Assembly: GCF_003259335.1 (NCBI RefSeq)
Contig: NZ_QLLL01000003.1
Span: 496,001-560,000, forward strand
Direction of reading: 5' to 3'
Length of the DNA stretch: 64,000 nucleotides
DNA from: Chitinophaga skermanii
Lineage (GTDB): Bacteria > Bacteroidota > Bacteroidia > Chitinophagales > Chitinophagaceae
Positions 34,528-43,669 of the stretch are shown here, one piece after another. The notes under the pieces are model-generated. The model had not been told where the DNA came from and made no database searches. It was given only the letters and a program-made list of their open reading frames with translations. The stretch's first letter is position 1. Every line of letters begins with the position of its first letter. The position numbers and the translations under genes were made by a program.

Positions 34528-34926
34528 ATGAAAAAAACGAATATTGTTCTGCTTGTAATTATCGCGATTTGTGTGGCTGTTGTAGCTATGATGGTAGGAG
34601 ATTTTAGCACCTACGAAACATTTGCCACTTCGCGTTCTAAGCCTGGTAAAGAAATTCATGTGATTGGAGCTTTAGATACAACCAAAGCCCTCGTTTACGA
34701 TCCACAAAAAGATGCCAACTATTTTTCATTCTATATGAAGGATAAAAGCGGCGAATTACGTCAAGTTATTTTCACTGGAACAAAACCTACAGATTTCGAA
34801 AAATCTACTGAGCTTGTATTAACAGGCCAAATGGATGGTGATATTTTCGTGTGCAACAAGATATTAATGAAATGCCCGTCTAAATACAAAGACGATCAAG
34901 AAGTTGTAGGCATCAAACAAGCTTAA
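34528..34926 (+). CDS. ccmE: Cytochrome c maturation protein CcmE, Cys-type heme chaperone
   Basis: 132 residues: one N-terminal membrane helix (6-24) and a periplasmic OB-fold. CcmE carries heme covalently to apocytochrome c in the system I pathway. The classical heme-binding motif is HxxxY; here the equivalent position reads Cys116-Pro-Ser-Lys-Tyr120, the CxxxY variant known from Desulfovibrio and archaeal CcmE. The rest (KEIHVIGALD, YFSFYMKD, VIFTGTKPTDFEKSTELVLTGQMDG) fits the fold. It is 158 bp before the ccmF-like gene on the same strand, which supports the call. CcmG, CcmH and CcmABC are outside the window. Confidence 0.88.
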   Translation: MKKTNIVLLVIIAICVAVVAMMVGDFSTYETFATSRSKPGKEIHVIGALDTTKALVYDPQKDANYFSFYMKDKSGELRQVIFTGTKPTDFEKSTELVLTGQMDGDIFVCNKILMKCPSKYKDDQEVVGIKQA

Positions 34927-35084
34927 TAGCTCCCTCATATTTTACTGTATATATCTTTAATTCAGTCGTCATATGAATGCGAAGTATGATTTGTTAAAGT
35001 GTTGAATTAATGACATTTATCAGTGTACAGTAAAATGGAAACGAATACTTTCGCTTTTTTCAAAAAATAGCTTGTAGAAATATC

Positions 35085-37538
35085 TTGGAAACTAAATTTT
35101 TAAATGAGCATTTACTGCCTGGGCAAATCGGTCACTTTGCCGCAGTGCTCGCCTTTGTTGCCTCGATAGTAGCCACTATCGCCTATGTATGCGCGGTACA
35201 GTTGAAGGACGACCTGCTTCGTAACAGCTGGAAGAAAATTGCTCGAGTAGCATTTTTGGTACAAGTTGTTGCCGTGTTTACTGTTTTCTTCACCCTTTAT
35301 CACATGATTTCCGGCCACTTATTTGAATACAAATATGTGTGGCAACACTCCTCCAAATCACTGGAAGTAAAATACTTGCTCAGCTGTTTCTGGGAAGGGC
35401 AGGAAGGTAGCTTCTTGTTATGGAGTATTTGGCATTGTGTGTTGGGTACAATTGTAATGTTTACTTCAAAATCGTGGGAAGCGCCGGTTATGGCCAGCCT
35501 TTCATTGGCGCAAGTATTTGTAGCCTCTATGATTTTGGGTATTTATATCTTGGATTACCGCGTAGGTTCTAGTCCATTCGTATTAATGCGTAATGAGAAT
35601 GCCGATGCACCGATCTTCCAAATGGCGAATTATATGACCCGTTTGCAGGATGGTAATGGCTTAAACCCATTATTGCAGAACTACTGGATGGTTATTCACC
35701 CACCTGTATTATTCCTAGGTTTCGCTTCTACCATTATTCCATTCTCTTTTGCATTTGCAGGTTTATGGACCAAACGCTATACCGAATGGGTAAAACCCGT
35801 ATTACCATGGGCTTTATTCGCTGCAGGTATCTTAGGTTTAGGTATTATGATGGGCGCTGCTTGGGCATATGAATCACTTACCTTCGGTGGTTATTGGGCT
35901 TGGGACCCGGTAGAAAATGCCTCCCTTGTACCATGGTTAACATTGGTTGCAGGTATTCACACCTTGTTGGCATATAGAAGCACCGGTTACTCACTTAAAA
36001 TAACTTACTTCTTCTTCTTTATCACGTTCACGTTAATTCTCTATTCTTCGTTCTTAACGAAGAGCGGGGTATTAGGTCAAACCTCTGTACACTCGTTCAC
36101 CGATCTTGGTATGAATGGCCAGTTGTTGATCTACATGTTCGTGTTTGCCATCCCGGCATTCTGGTTCTTAATTGCAAAACGCAAAGCTATTCCAGCGCCG
36201 GTAAGAGAAGAAAGCACATACAGCCGCGAGTTCTGGTTGTTTGTAGGCAGCTTGGTATTGTTGGTATCAGCCATCCAAATCTGCTTCACAACTTCTATCC
36301 CGGTATGGAGCAAGCTACCTGGTTTGAAAGATTTGGCACCGCCAACAGAACCAGAATTGTTCTACAACAAAATCCAAATTTGGGTAGCTGTTGTGATTGG
36401 ACTTTTAACAGCCGTTACACAGTACTTGAAATACAAAAATACCAGCAAAGAATTCTTCGTGAAGAAGATCTGGTTACCTACAGTCATTAGCTTGGTAATT
36501 ACTGTTGCCATTATTGTAGGGGGTAAAGTATACAGTAGTGCATACGGCCCAGGATTCTTATTCGCCATCTACTTAATGATGTTTGCAAGTGTGTATGCTG
36601 TAGTAGCAAACTTTGCTTACATCTGGATTGGTTCGAAAGGTAAATTGAAAGCAAGCGGTGCTTCAGTAGCACACGTTGGTTTTGGATTGGTGTTGGTGGG
36701 AATTTTGATTTCTTCTTCTAAGAAAGAAGTCCTTTCCCTCGATAAAATGGGTATTTTGGATGGTTACTTCACCAAAGAAAGTAAACAAAACAGCCGCGAA
36801 AACTTGATGTTACCGAAAGGTATGCCGGTTCAAATGGGTGATTATTATGTTACTTATGAAGGTGACTCCACAGCACCGAAAGATGCGAAAACATACTTCA
36901 TTATCCGCTACGAGAAGAAGAAAAGTTTGAACGACGTTCCAACAGAGAAATTCACTTTGTACCCAGATGCTTTCATGAATGTAAAGGGCCAAGAAGGTAT
37001 TACGCCTAACCCCGATTCTAAGCACTACTGGCATAAAGACGTGTTCACGTATATTACCGCTGTACCTAAAAAGGATGCGCCGGAAACAGATACAATTCCA
37101 TTTACACCACATAAAATGAGTGTAGGGGATACCACGTACTTCTCTAAAGGCTTTATCATTCTCGATAACTTATCACCGAAACCAACTAACAAAAACTACG
37201 TAGCTAACAAAGGCGAAGTAGCTTTGGAAGCTGAATTACGTGTGTTAACGAAAGACGATAAACAATTCACATTACGCCCAGTATTCGCATTAACAGATAG
37301 CACCTATGCGTTCAACATCCCCGATACCGCGCAAGGCATGGGCTTGATTGTTAAACTGGGTAAAATTGTTCCGGAAGAGAAAAAAGTAGTCATCGAAACC
37401 AAAGAATCAGGCACTATCACCGATTACGTAGTTTTAAAAGCTTACGTATTCCCAGCGATCAATGTACTTTGGATTGGTATTATTGTGATGACGATCGGTT
37501 TCTTCATGAGTGCTGCTCAAAGAAGAAAGTCAAAATAG
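35085..37538 (+). CDS. ccmF: Cytochrome c biogenesis protein CcmF/CcsA-like
   Basis: 817 residues with about fifteen membrane helices. The heme-handling tryptophan-rich motif is WGGYWAWDPVENASLVPW near 270, flanked by conserved His in YWMVIHPPVLFLGF. A large periplasmic domain lies between about 555 and 785. The protein moves heme from CcmE to cytochrome c. The start is TTG at 35085, giving the METKFLNEHLLPGQIGHF start typical of CcmF; no in-frame ATG exists upstream and the next one is well inside the protein. A 12-codon ORF (ATG 35035, TAG 35068-35070) precedes it. Terminator follows. Confidence 0.93.
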   Translation: METKFLNEHLLPGQIGHFAAVLAFVASIVATIAYVCAVQLKDDLLRNSWKKIARVAFLVQVVAVFTVFFTLYHMISGHLFEYKYVWQHSSKSLEVKYLLSCFWEGQEGSFLLWSIWHCVLGTIVMFTSKSWEAPVMASLSLAQVFVASMILGIYILDYRVGSSPFVLMRNENADAPIFQMANYMTRLQDGNGLNPLLQNYWMVIHPPVLFLGFASTIIPFSFAFAGLWTKRYTEWVKPVLPWALFAAGILGLGIMMGAAWAYESLTFGGYWAWDPVENASLVPWLTLVAGIHTLLAYRSTGYSLKITYFFFFITFTLILYSSFLTKSGVLGQTSVHSFTDLGMNGQLLIYMFVFAIPAFWFLIAKRKAIPAPVREESTYSREFWLFVGSLVLLVSAIQICFTTSIPVWSKLPGLKDLAPPTEPELFYNKIQIWVAVVIGLLTAVTQYLKYKNTSKEFFVKKIWLPTVISLVITVAIIVGGKVYSSAYGPGFLFAIYLMMFASVYAVVANFAYIWIGSKGKLKASGASVAHVGFGLVLVGILISSSKKEVLSLDKMGILDGYFTKESKQNSRENLMLPKGMPVQMGDYYVTYEGDSTAPKDAKTYFIIRYEKKKSLNDVPTEKFTLYPDAFMNVKGQEGITPNPDSKHYWHKDVFTYITAVPKKDAPETDTIPFTPHKMSVGDTTYFSKGFIILDNLSPKPTNKNYVANKGEVALEAELRVLTKDDKQFTLRPVFALTDSTYAFNIPDTAQGMGLIVKLGKIVPEEKKVVIETKESGTITDYVVLKAYVFPAINVLWIGIIVMTIGFFMSAAQRRKSK

Positions 37539-37562
37539 CACTGTAACGTTCAATTATATAGT

Positions 37563-37597
37563 ATCCCGCCTCTCTCCAACAGGGGCGGGATTTTTTT
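37563..37597 (+). terminator. Rho-independent terminator after ccmF
   Basis: Perfect 8-bp stem ATCCCGCC / GGCGGGAT with a 13-nt loop and seven T. Confidence 0.88.
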
Positions 37598-37663
37598 ATG
37601 CTTTCTACGCTCCATAGGTTAAAAATTCGTCATATTCCCCTATAAATTTATACAAGCAATTGC

Positions 37664-37690
37664 TTGGCTACCTGCAATTTGTTATATTTA
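37664..37690 (+). promoter_or_regulatory. Candidate promoter of the alpha/beta hydrolase gene
   Basis: TTG at 37664-37666 and TATATTTA at 37683-37690 (7 of 8 to TAnnTTTG) spaced 16 bp apart, 15 bp before the ATG at 37706. Confidence 0.4.
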
Positions 37691-37705
37691 CGATAAACCC
37701 AACAT

Positions 37706-38713
37706 ATGATGCTAAAACGCATATTTCGTGCTTTCCTGGTTTTGATGGTTGTATTAGTCATCATATATTTCCTTGGTCCTTACCCAGCTCCTCCACAATT
37801 AGGCGGCGACTTACCACAAGTTCCCCATAACTTACATACGCTCACATCCTATGTTCAACAACACGAACATGCCTTCAAAGTGAAGAAAGACAACGAGGCA
37901 CGTATCGAATGGTACAATAACAAGGAAGAGCCAACAGAATATGTGATTGTTTATTTACATGGATTCTCAGCTAGTCAAAAAGAAGGCGACCCTGTACACC
38001 ACGATTTAGCAGAACGATATGGCTGCAATTTGTACCTATCGCGCTTGAATGAACATGGTTTGGAAGGAGAAGAAGCGCTTTTAAATATGACAGCCACGGG
38101 ATTATGGAATGATGCCAAACACGCTTTAGCTATTGGCAAACAATTAGGTAAAAAAGTGATACTCGTAGGCACCTCCACCGGTGGCACATTGGCTTTATTA
38201 TTAGCTGCTAAGTTCCCGAAAGACGTATACGCCGTAATTAATATGAGTCCAAACGTGGCCATTAACCAACCGATGGTAGAATTCGCCAATAACCGCTGGG
38301 GCTTAACCCTTATTCAAGCCGTAAAGCGTAGCAAATACAACGAAAACAAGCCGGTAGACCCGCTACAAGCGCAATACTGGCAAACAAAATACAGGCTGGA
38401 AGCAGTAACAGAATTAGAGAACTTAGTAGAAAATGCCATGGTGCCTGCTACCTTCCATGCTATCCATCAACCCATCCTCAATCTTTATTACTATAAGAAT
38501 GAACAGGAACAAGACCCAACGGTAAAGGTTAGTGCCATCAAAGAAATGCACGAAATGTTGGCAACGCCGGCAAACGAGAAACGTGCCGTAGCCATCCCGA
38601 ATGCAGGAGCACACGTAATGGGTTGCTCATACACCAGTAAAGACATACCCGGCGTAGAAAAAGCTATTTTCAGCTTTACCGACGAGGTGCTGAAGATGCC
38701 CCGTGTGAATTAA
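37706..38713 (+). CDS. Membrane-anchored alpha/beta hydrolase
   Basis: 335 residues. One N-terminal hydrophobic helix (5-25) acts as anchor or uncleaved signal. The hydrolase domain has the oxyanion strand YVIVYLHGFSAS, the nucleophile elbow GTSTGG with Ser157, and late His in PNAGAHVMG. The pattern is that of carboxylesterase or serine-aminopeptidase-like (Hydrolase_4) enzymes. It has its own promoter-like element and is followed by the DUF4294 gene on the same strand. Confidence 0.82.
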   Translation: MMLKRIFRAFLVLMVVLVIIYFLGPYPAPPQLGGDLPQVPHNLHTLTSYVQQHEHAFKVKKDNEARIEWYNNKEEPTEYVIVYLHGFSASQKEGDPVHHDLAERYGCNLYLSRLNEHGLEGEEALLNMTATGLWNDAKHALAIGKQLGKKVILVGTSTGGTLALLLAAKFPKDVYAVINMSPNVAINQPMVEFANNRWGLTLIQAVKRSKYNENKPVDPLQAQYWQTKYRLEAVTELENLVENAMVPATFHAIHQPILNLYYYKNEQEQDPTVKVSAIKEMHEMLATPANEKRAVAIPNAGAHVMGCSYTSKDIPGVEKAIFSFTDEVLKMPRVN

Positions 38714-38821
38714 TGGTAAATTGCAATTAATTCTATAACTTGTACGTAACTTTAAGCTGGATTGATCGTCTTATTAGAAGATAAAGAAGCCAAGTCCGCT
38801 AAAAAGCAAGCCAATTTTACA

Positions 38822-39430
38822 ATGCATCGGTTAGCCAAAATACTGGGTATAATTACAACGATGCTCATCTGTACGATGATCGCCGGTGAAAGCAAGGCCC
38901 AATCAAGAAACGATACCATCCCTGTTAGATTCGTTCTCTCAGGCACCGATACTATTCCTTCCATTACTTTACAGATATACGAAGTATACGCCCAACTCCC
39001 CCGCAGGCTCCGCAAAGAACGCGAACGTTGGACACGCTTACGCAATGCTGTATATGTTACATACCCCTATGCAGTGGCTGCCTCCCGCATTCTAAAGGAC
39101 GTAAACGCCCATCTGCAAACCTTGCCGAATAAAAAAGCCCGGAAAGAATACCTCCAATCCAAGGAGAAAGAACTAAGGGCGGCATTTGGGAATAAACTCG
39201 AAAACTTATCGGTGTACCAAGGAAAAGTACTGATGAAGCTCATTCACCGGGAAACAGGGGAGAACTGCTACGAGATTGTAAAGGAACTAAAAGGCGGCTT
39301 CAACGCCCGCGTATTCCAAACAGTCGCCTTCTTCTTTGGCGGTAACTTAAAGTCGGAATTCGATCCGAAAGACGATCATGATATTGAGCTGATTGTACAA
39401 GAAATCCGTTTGTACAATTATTACAACTAA
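38822..39430 (+). CDS. DUF4294 secreted protein
   Basis: 202 residues from the ATG at 38822, which starts a signal peptide (MHRLAKILGIITTMLICTMI, cleavage near SKAQ). A longer frame from a TTG at 38762 adds 20 charged residues before the signal and is unlikely. The body has the DUF4294 pattern: a Thr-Ile-Pro strand then LQIYEVYAQLPRRLRKERERWTRL, then NAVYVTYPYAVAASRILKDVN, and the C-terminal LIHRETGENCYEIVKELKGG. Widespread in Bacteroidota, function unknown, presumably periplasmic. Confidence 0.8.
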   Translation: MHRLAKILGIITTMLICTMIAGESKAQSRNDTIPVRFVLSGTDTIPSITLQIYEVYAQLPRRLRKERERWTRLRNAVYVTYPYAVAASRILKDVNAHLQTLPNKKARKEYLQSKEKELRAAFGNKLENLSVYQGKVLMKLIHRETGENCYEIVKELKGGFNARVFQTVAFFFGGNLKSEFDPKDDHDIELIVQEIRLYNYYN

Positions 39431-39459
39431 GTCTTACATCAAATGGGTATAAAAAGCAT

Positions 39460-39493
39460 AGCCGGGTCCTGCGCGACCCGGCTTACTTATTTT
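39460..39493 (+). terminator. Rho-independent terminator after the DUF4294 gene
   Basis: Perfect 9-bp stem AGCCGGGTC / GACCCGGCT with a 6-nt loop and a T-rich tail. Confidence 0.8.
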
Positions 39494-39530
39494 ACACACC
39501 CAGGGTAAACCTGTCGGTCACCTGTTTTCT

Positions 39531-40043
39531 TTACACTACTTCCGCGTAATGCGTAATAGCCATATTTTCATGCAATGTGAGCATAAAGGTTGCTACGCCT
39601 TCTGCCCCGGGATGTTGCAGGTTATAACTCAATAATAATTTATTCCCAAACTGCCCCAACAACTGTAGTACCGGCGTTTGATATACGATCGCTGCTATGT
39701 AATCGTTACGTTGTATAGTACTCGCTTGCACAATTTCAAATTGGTAGCCTTCAAATGGTAGTGGTTGCCCACTCATATGCACTTGGCTGCCGGGGATTTC
39801 GTTGTTCAATGCTTTTACAAATAACCCTACCGCGAAGCCTGTTTTATAAGGCACATGGAAGCTCGCTTTCGGCGATGCTTGGCGAATTTCTTCCCATGTA
39901 GTGAAGGCATCATTAGGGTTGTACGCTTGTATTTGCATGCACCATTCGTTGTACGACTCAATCCATACATCGCGTTCAAAACTGTTATTACTTGCGGCTG
40001 TAAACATTTGTCGATAGGCCATTCGAACATGTACTGTTTTCAT
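39531..40043 (-). CDS. Hypothetical protein coupled to the intradiol dioxygenase gene
   Basis: 170 residues, no family recognised and no signal peptide. The N-terminal half is helical (MFTAASNNSFERDVWIESYNEW). A Gly/Phe-rich beta-forming C-terminal half follows (PLPFEGYQFEIVQASTIQRNDYIAAIVY). Its ATG overlaps the stop of the dioxygenase gene by one base (TAATG), so it is translated with it. It may modify or bind the same substrate; that is inference from coupling only. Confidence 0.65.
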   Translation of the reverse strand: MKTVHVRMAYRQMFTAASNNSFERDVWIESYNEWCMQIQAYNPNDAFTTWEEIRQASPKASFHVPYKTGFAVGLFVKALNNEIPGSQVHMSGQPLPFEGYQFEIVQASTIQRNDYIAAIVYQTPVLQLLGQFGNKLLLSYNLQHPGAEGVATFMLTLHENMAITHYAEVV

Positions 40044-40762
40044 TAGCCTGCTATGTAAATGGTATGTGTTAAATCGTACCCGCCGCTTGCATTTGCCACT
40101 ACTGTTGCCAGCTCGTTGCTAAGGGAATCGGAAATGATGTTATCGCCACTGTTGGTCATACTGTTCTGTCCATGTGCTTTATACAAATCGGTATTGTAAA
40201 CCGCTGTGTTAATAGCATCCGGGAAAGCGATTTGAGTAGTAAGCTTCAATTTCCCATCCACATAAATCTGTGCATGAATATGTGTCACACGCCCTTGGTA
40301 CCATCCTGGATAAATGCTAGTGAATTTCGCCACACCATTCGCATCGGTATATTGAATGCCTCTGCAAAAAACAGCGCTCGTATTGTTTTGCGTGCCCAAG
40401 TAACCTTGGTTGGTATAACCACTGTAGTACCCATCTTTATCACAATGCCAAATATCGACCCGTGCATTGCCCAGTATATTGCAACTGTTGTTTACGTTGC
40501 GAATGGTGATATTGATATCGAGGGGAATACCAGCTTTGCCATCGGTTATATTCACCCTTTGGATGGAGGAACCACGACTGGTGTAAAGTGGATAAGGCCC
40601 ATCTGTTTCGGTATCGGTTACTTTGCAACTGCCATCGCTCGAACCGGCTTCACCGTTTGCAGCTACATCGCTACTTTTCTTACAAGCAGCCATCACCGGG
40701 ATAATGGTACTTAAGCCTATGATACTTGAAACACTGTTCTTGAGAAACTCTTTTCTTTCCAT
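40043..40762 (-). CDS. Intradiol ring-cleavage dioxygenase-like lipoprotein
   Basis: 239 residues. The N-terminus has a hydrophobic stretch ending in a probable lipobox (VMAAC, Cys27), so it is likely anchored in the envelope, unlike cytosolic catechol dioxygenases. The dioxygenase core begins at VTDTETDGPYPLY and ends with YPGWYQGRVTHIHAQI. Candidate Fe(III) ligands are Tyr in the GPYPLY or GYYSGY stretches, Tyr155, His161 and His163. Homologues of this exported type occur in Bacteroidota with unclear substrates, and the family name should not be taken as proof of catechol cleavage. Confidence 0.83.
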   Translation of the reverse strand: MERKEFLKNSVSSIIGLSTIIPVMAACKKSSDVAANGEAGSSDGSCKVTDTETDGPYPLYTSRGSSIQRVNITDGKAGIPLDINITIRNVNNSCNILGNARVDIWHCDKDGYYSGYTNQGYLGTQNNTSAVFCRGIQYTDANGVAKFTSIYPGWYQGRVTHIHAQIYVDGKLKLTTQIAFPDAINTAVYNTDLYKAHGQNSMTNSGDNIISDSLSNELATVVANASGGYDLTHTIYIAG

Positions 40763-40871
40763 GTTGCATTCGTTTTAGTTGGCGTAGCGTGAACAAGACA
40801 AAGATTTCACAAAAAATGTAGTGTAAAAAGTTTTTGCGGTGAAGGCAACTATTTCTGCGGTGAATGAATGA

Positions 40872-41552
40872 CTATCCTTTAAATACCTGGAAGAATGATT
40901 CCTCGTAACTACCGCCCAGGGGCAATTCTAAGTCGTTTATAAAAATCACTTTATTACGTACCTGGTCAATTCTTTGTAGTGCAACAATATAAGAACGATG
41001 AATGCGTGCGAACTGGTGAGAAGGCAATTTCTCTAAAATACTTTTCATGGTCATCCTTACTAGTATTGACTTTTGATCGATTAAATGAATCTTCAAATAA
41101 TCGTCTAAACTTTCAATAAAGAGGATTTGTACAGTATCAATTTTCACCCAACTATAGTCAACCTTTACTAAAAGCTGGGCACTTGTATTCATTTGTTTTC
41201 TTGATAGTAATTGTTGTGCTTTATTCACCGCATGTTGGAAACGCTCTATTGTAAACGGTTTTAACAAGTAATCCACGGCATCTAAATTAAACCCGTCAAC
41301 GGCGTATTCACTGAATGCAGTTGTAAAAATGGCAAGGTGATCTTGTTTAATATCGCGGTAGAACTCCGTACCCAATACAGCAGGCATGTTAATGTCGAGG
41401 AACAAAAGATCCACTTCGTTCTGTGCCAAGAATGCCAATGCTGCCGATGGCTTATGGAAGGTGGCGAGCAATTTCACGCCGGGTGTTTGTGCGCAAAAGC
41501 TTTCAATTACTTGCAGCGCTGGAATTTCATCATCAATAGCTATTGCTTTCAT
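40872..41552 (-). CDS. LytTR response regulator
   Basis: 226 residues. The receiver domain (1-115) has the acidic pocket Asp7/Asp8, phospho-acceptor Asp53 (FLDINMP) and the Lys near 99 (YLLKPF). The C-terminal LytTR DNA-binding domain runs about 125-222 (FIESLDDYLKIHL, SILEKLPSHQFARIHRSYIVAL). It is paired with the sensor kinase directly upstream, overlapping it by 4 bp. The gap to the intradiol dioxygenase gene (109 bp, same strand) makes that gene a possible target. Confidence 0.92.
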   Translation of the reverse strand: MKAIAIDDEIPALQVIESFCAQTPGVKLLATFHKPSAALAFLAQNEVDLLFLDINMPAVLGTEFYRDIKQDHLAIFTTAFSEYAVDGFNLDAVDYLLKPFTIERFQHAVNKAQQLLSRKQMNTSAQLLVKVDYSWVKIDTVQILFIESLDDYLKIHLIDQKSILVRMTMKSILEKLPSHQFARIHRSYIVALQRIDQVRNKVIFINDLELPLGGSYEESFFQVFKG

Positions 41553-42634
41553 GCAGTTAATTGAATGGTTAATTTAACACGGTAACTAGTGTCCGTATCT
41601 ACTATCTCGAATGTATGCTTGGCAGGGTATATCATTTGTAGGCGTTGACGCGTATTCTCAATTCCTAAGCCTATCTTTTCTTCTTCCATCAAGCGTACCG
41701 GTACTTTACGGTTGTATACATCTACTATTAAATCGCGGTGCTGCATGTCAATATTTACCACTACTAACGAATCTTCTTCCGCGTTCACACCATGTTTAAA
41801 TGCATTCTCAACAAACGGAATCAACAACAAAGGGGTAATCTTTTTCCCTTGCATATGCCCGCTAATATGTAGTTCCGTTGGTACTGCTTCCCCGAAACGA
41901 AGTTTTTGTAAAGCGAAGTAATTACGGATATAGTCAATCTCTTTTTCTAACGGTACAAAGTCGTTCCCCGCTTCACTCGTTACATAACGCATCATACCGG
42001 AAAGCTTTACAATCGCGGTTGCCGTGGCTTCCGAGCGTTGCAAGGCTAAAGCATAAATGCTGTTTAAACTGTTGAAGAGAAAGTGCGGGTTGATTTGTGC
42101 TTTTAAATAGGCAACTTCCGATTTTAACCGCTCCTGTTCACTCTGCTTCCACCGGTTACTAATCTTCAACATCAACGATAATAACACGACGGCAAGAAAT
42201 AGGAACAAGTGCCTACCAACACCTATCATTACGCTATTGGGCGGTCGGCGAAATGGCTGTTGATTACCCATAAGCATGCGTGGAGGCATTCTTTGGTTTT
42301 GCATGACCATTTCCCGCGGCGGCACCCGGTAACGATTGTAATCGGCATTGCTCGTAAGCGCTATGGGTACAGATACAATGAAAATGAAACAGGCGATCGT
42401 GATGAAGGAGAATACCCAGTATCGCTTGGTGAAATAGAACTTCGGGATGAAAATAAAGTAGTTACTATAAAAGAAAACTAGCATCAAGCAATAGGCAATA
42501 AAGTCGCGCTGCCGCGGAGGTTGCAAGATGATGTCTTTAAGTTTTAGCTGGTCGGGCGAGAACAGGATGGGCAAGCATAAAAATAATACGCAGCCCACTA
42601 CGTGTAAACAGATTTGCCACCATTTGCCTCTCAT
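41549..42634 (-). CDS. LytS-type sensor histidine kinase
   Basis: 361 residues with about four membrane helices (10-25, 46-63, 74-92 and 138-158), the gap between the last two carrying an Arg/Pro/Met-rich loop that probably faces the periplasm. The His_kinase domain starts at KAQINPHFLFNSLNSI with phospho-acceptor His184. The ATPase part shows TPLLLIPFVENAFKHG (N box) and IGLGIENTRQRL (G box). It is the cognate sensor of the LytTR regulator it overlaps. The signal is unknown. Divergent from bshB1. Confidence 0.9.
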   Translation of the reverse strand: MRGKWWQICLHVVGCVLFLCLPILFSPDQLKLKDIILQPPRQRDFIAYCLMLVFFYSNYFIFIPKFYFTKRYWVFSFITIACFIFIVSVPIALTSNADYNRYRVPPREMVMQNQRMPPRMLMGNQQPFRRPPNSVMIGVGRHLFLFLAVVLLSLMLKISNRWKQSEQERLKSEVAYLKAQINPHFLFNSLNSIYALALQRSEATATAIVKLSGMMRYVTSEAGNDFVPLEKEIDYIRNYFALQKLRFGEAVPTELHISGHMQGKKITPLLLIPFVENAFKHGVNAEEDSLVVVNIDMQHRDLIVDVYNRKVPVRLMEEEKIGLGIENTRQRLQMIYPAKHTFEIVDTDTSYRVKLTIQLTA

Positions 42635-42838
42635 ACTATCAGGTTGAAAAAGGAATGCTCTTTAAAATTCATGAAAAATATCCACATTACAAAAGAGCAG
42701 GAATTTGCACAAACCCAACGCTACGAATCGACCAATCATATTTTTTCATCGGCCGAGCAGCAGAATTATCCACCGACCTCGTATGATATATAACAAGCAG
42801 CTGACAGTCTCTACGCGTTATAACAACAGAATTTCCAA

Positions 42839-42846
42839 TAACTTTG
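42839..42846 (+). promoter_or_regulatory. Bacteroidota -7 promoter element for bshB1 (TAACTTTG)
   Basis: Exact TAnnTTTG match 25 bp before the bshB1 ATG, with GTTA about 18 bp upstream at the -33 position. Confidence 0.5.
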
Positions 42847-42871
42847 CACCCGAATACGCAAACATTAGCAC

Positions 42872-43600
42872 ATGAAATTAGATATATTAGCCATAGCAGC
42901 ACATCCCGACGATGTTGAACTAGGCTGCTCCGGCACCTTGCTCTCGCATGCTGCCAAAGGTATGAAGGTGGGTATTGTTGACCTTACACAGGGCGAATTA
43001 GGTACAAGAGGCACCCCGGAAGGTCGCTTAATCGAAGCCCAGGACGCTGCCAAGTTAATGGGAGTAACCGTAAGAGAAAACCTGGGTTTGAAAGACGGTT
43101 TCTTTAGAAATGAAACGGAAGAACAACTAGCCATTATCCGTATGATCCGTAAATATCAACCCGAAATTGTGTTGGCCAACGCTATCGACGATCGCCATCC
43201 CGATCACGGGAAAGGTGCTAAATTAATCGCCGATGCCTGCTTCTTAGCCGGTTTAAGGAAGATTGAAACGGAAATCGACGGTGTACCACAAGCGGCCTAC
43301 CGACCAAAGAATGTCTTCCACATGATACAGGATAGGTTTATCCAACCCGATTTCGTGGTTGACATTACCGGTTTCATGGATCAAAAGATCGAAGCCATCA
43401 AAGCTTTTAAATCCCAATTCCTCGCCGCGCAAGACAACGAGCCGCAAACCTATATCTCTAGCCCGGAATTCTTCGACAGCGTTATTTACCGTGCCAAAAT
43501 GCTGGGTAAAATGGTAGGCGTGGAGTATGCAGAAGGGTATACGTCGGCAAAAATGATCGGCGTTACTAATATGATGGATTTAATTCATAAAACTACTTGA
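42872..43600 (+). CDS. bshB1: Bacillithiol biosynthesis deacetylase BshB1
   Basis: 242 residues of the LmbE/PIG-L zinc deacetylase family. The zinc motif AAHPDDVELGCSGTL is at 9-23 (His11, Asp14) and the second His is in DRHPDHGKGA. The stretches LTQGELGTRGTPE and EYAEGYTSAK are characteristic of BshB1. The enzyme deacetylates N-acetylglucosaminyl malate, the second step of bacillithiol synthesis. The bshA and bshC genes are not in the window. A YfiT-type bacillithiol-dependent protein is at 24110. Confidence 0.93.
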   Translation: MKLDILAIAAHPDDVELGCSGTLLSHAAKGMKVGIVDLTQGELGTRGTPEGRLIEAQDAAKLMGVTVRENLGLKDGFFRNETEEQLAIIRMIRKYQPEIVLANAIDDRHPDHGKGAKLIADACFLAGLRKIETEIDGVPQAAYRPKNVFHMIQDRFIQPDFVVDITGFMDQKIEAIKAFKSQFLAAQDNEPQTYISSPEFFDSVIYRAKMLGKMVGVEYAEGYTSAKMIGVTNMMDLIHKTT

Positions 43601-43628
43601 TGCCTTCAAAAGCCATCATCTTATAAAA

Positions 43629-43668
43629 AAGCGGCTGCGTAATAATACGGAGCCGCTTCTTATTTTTC
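43629..43668. terminator. Bidirectional terminator between bshB1 and the oleate hydratase gene
   Basis: Stem AAGCGGCT / AGCCGCTT with a 14-nt partly paired loop and T-rich tails on both sides, between convergent genes. Confidence 0.8.
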
Positions 43669-43669
43669 A

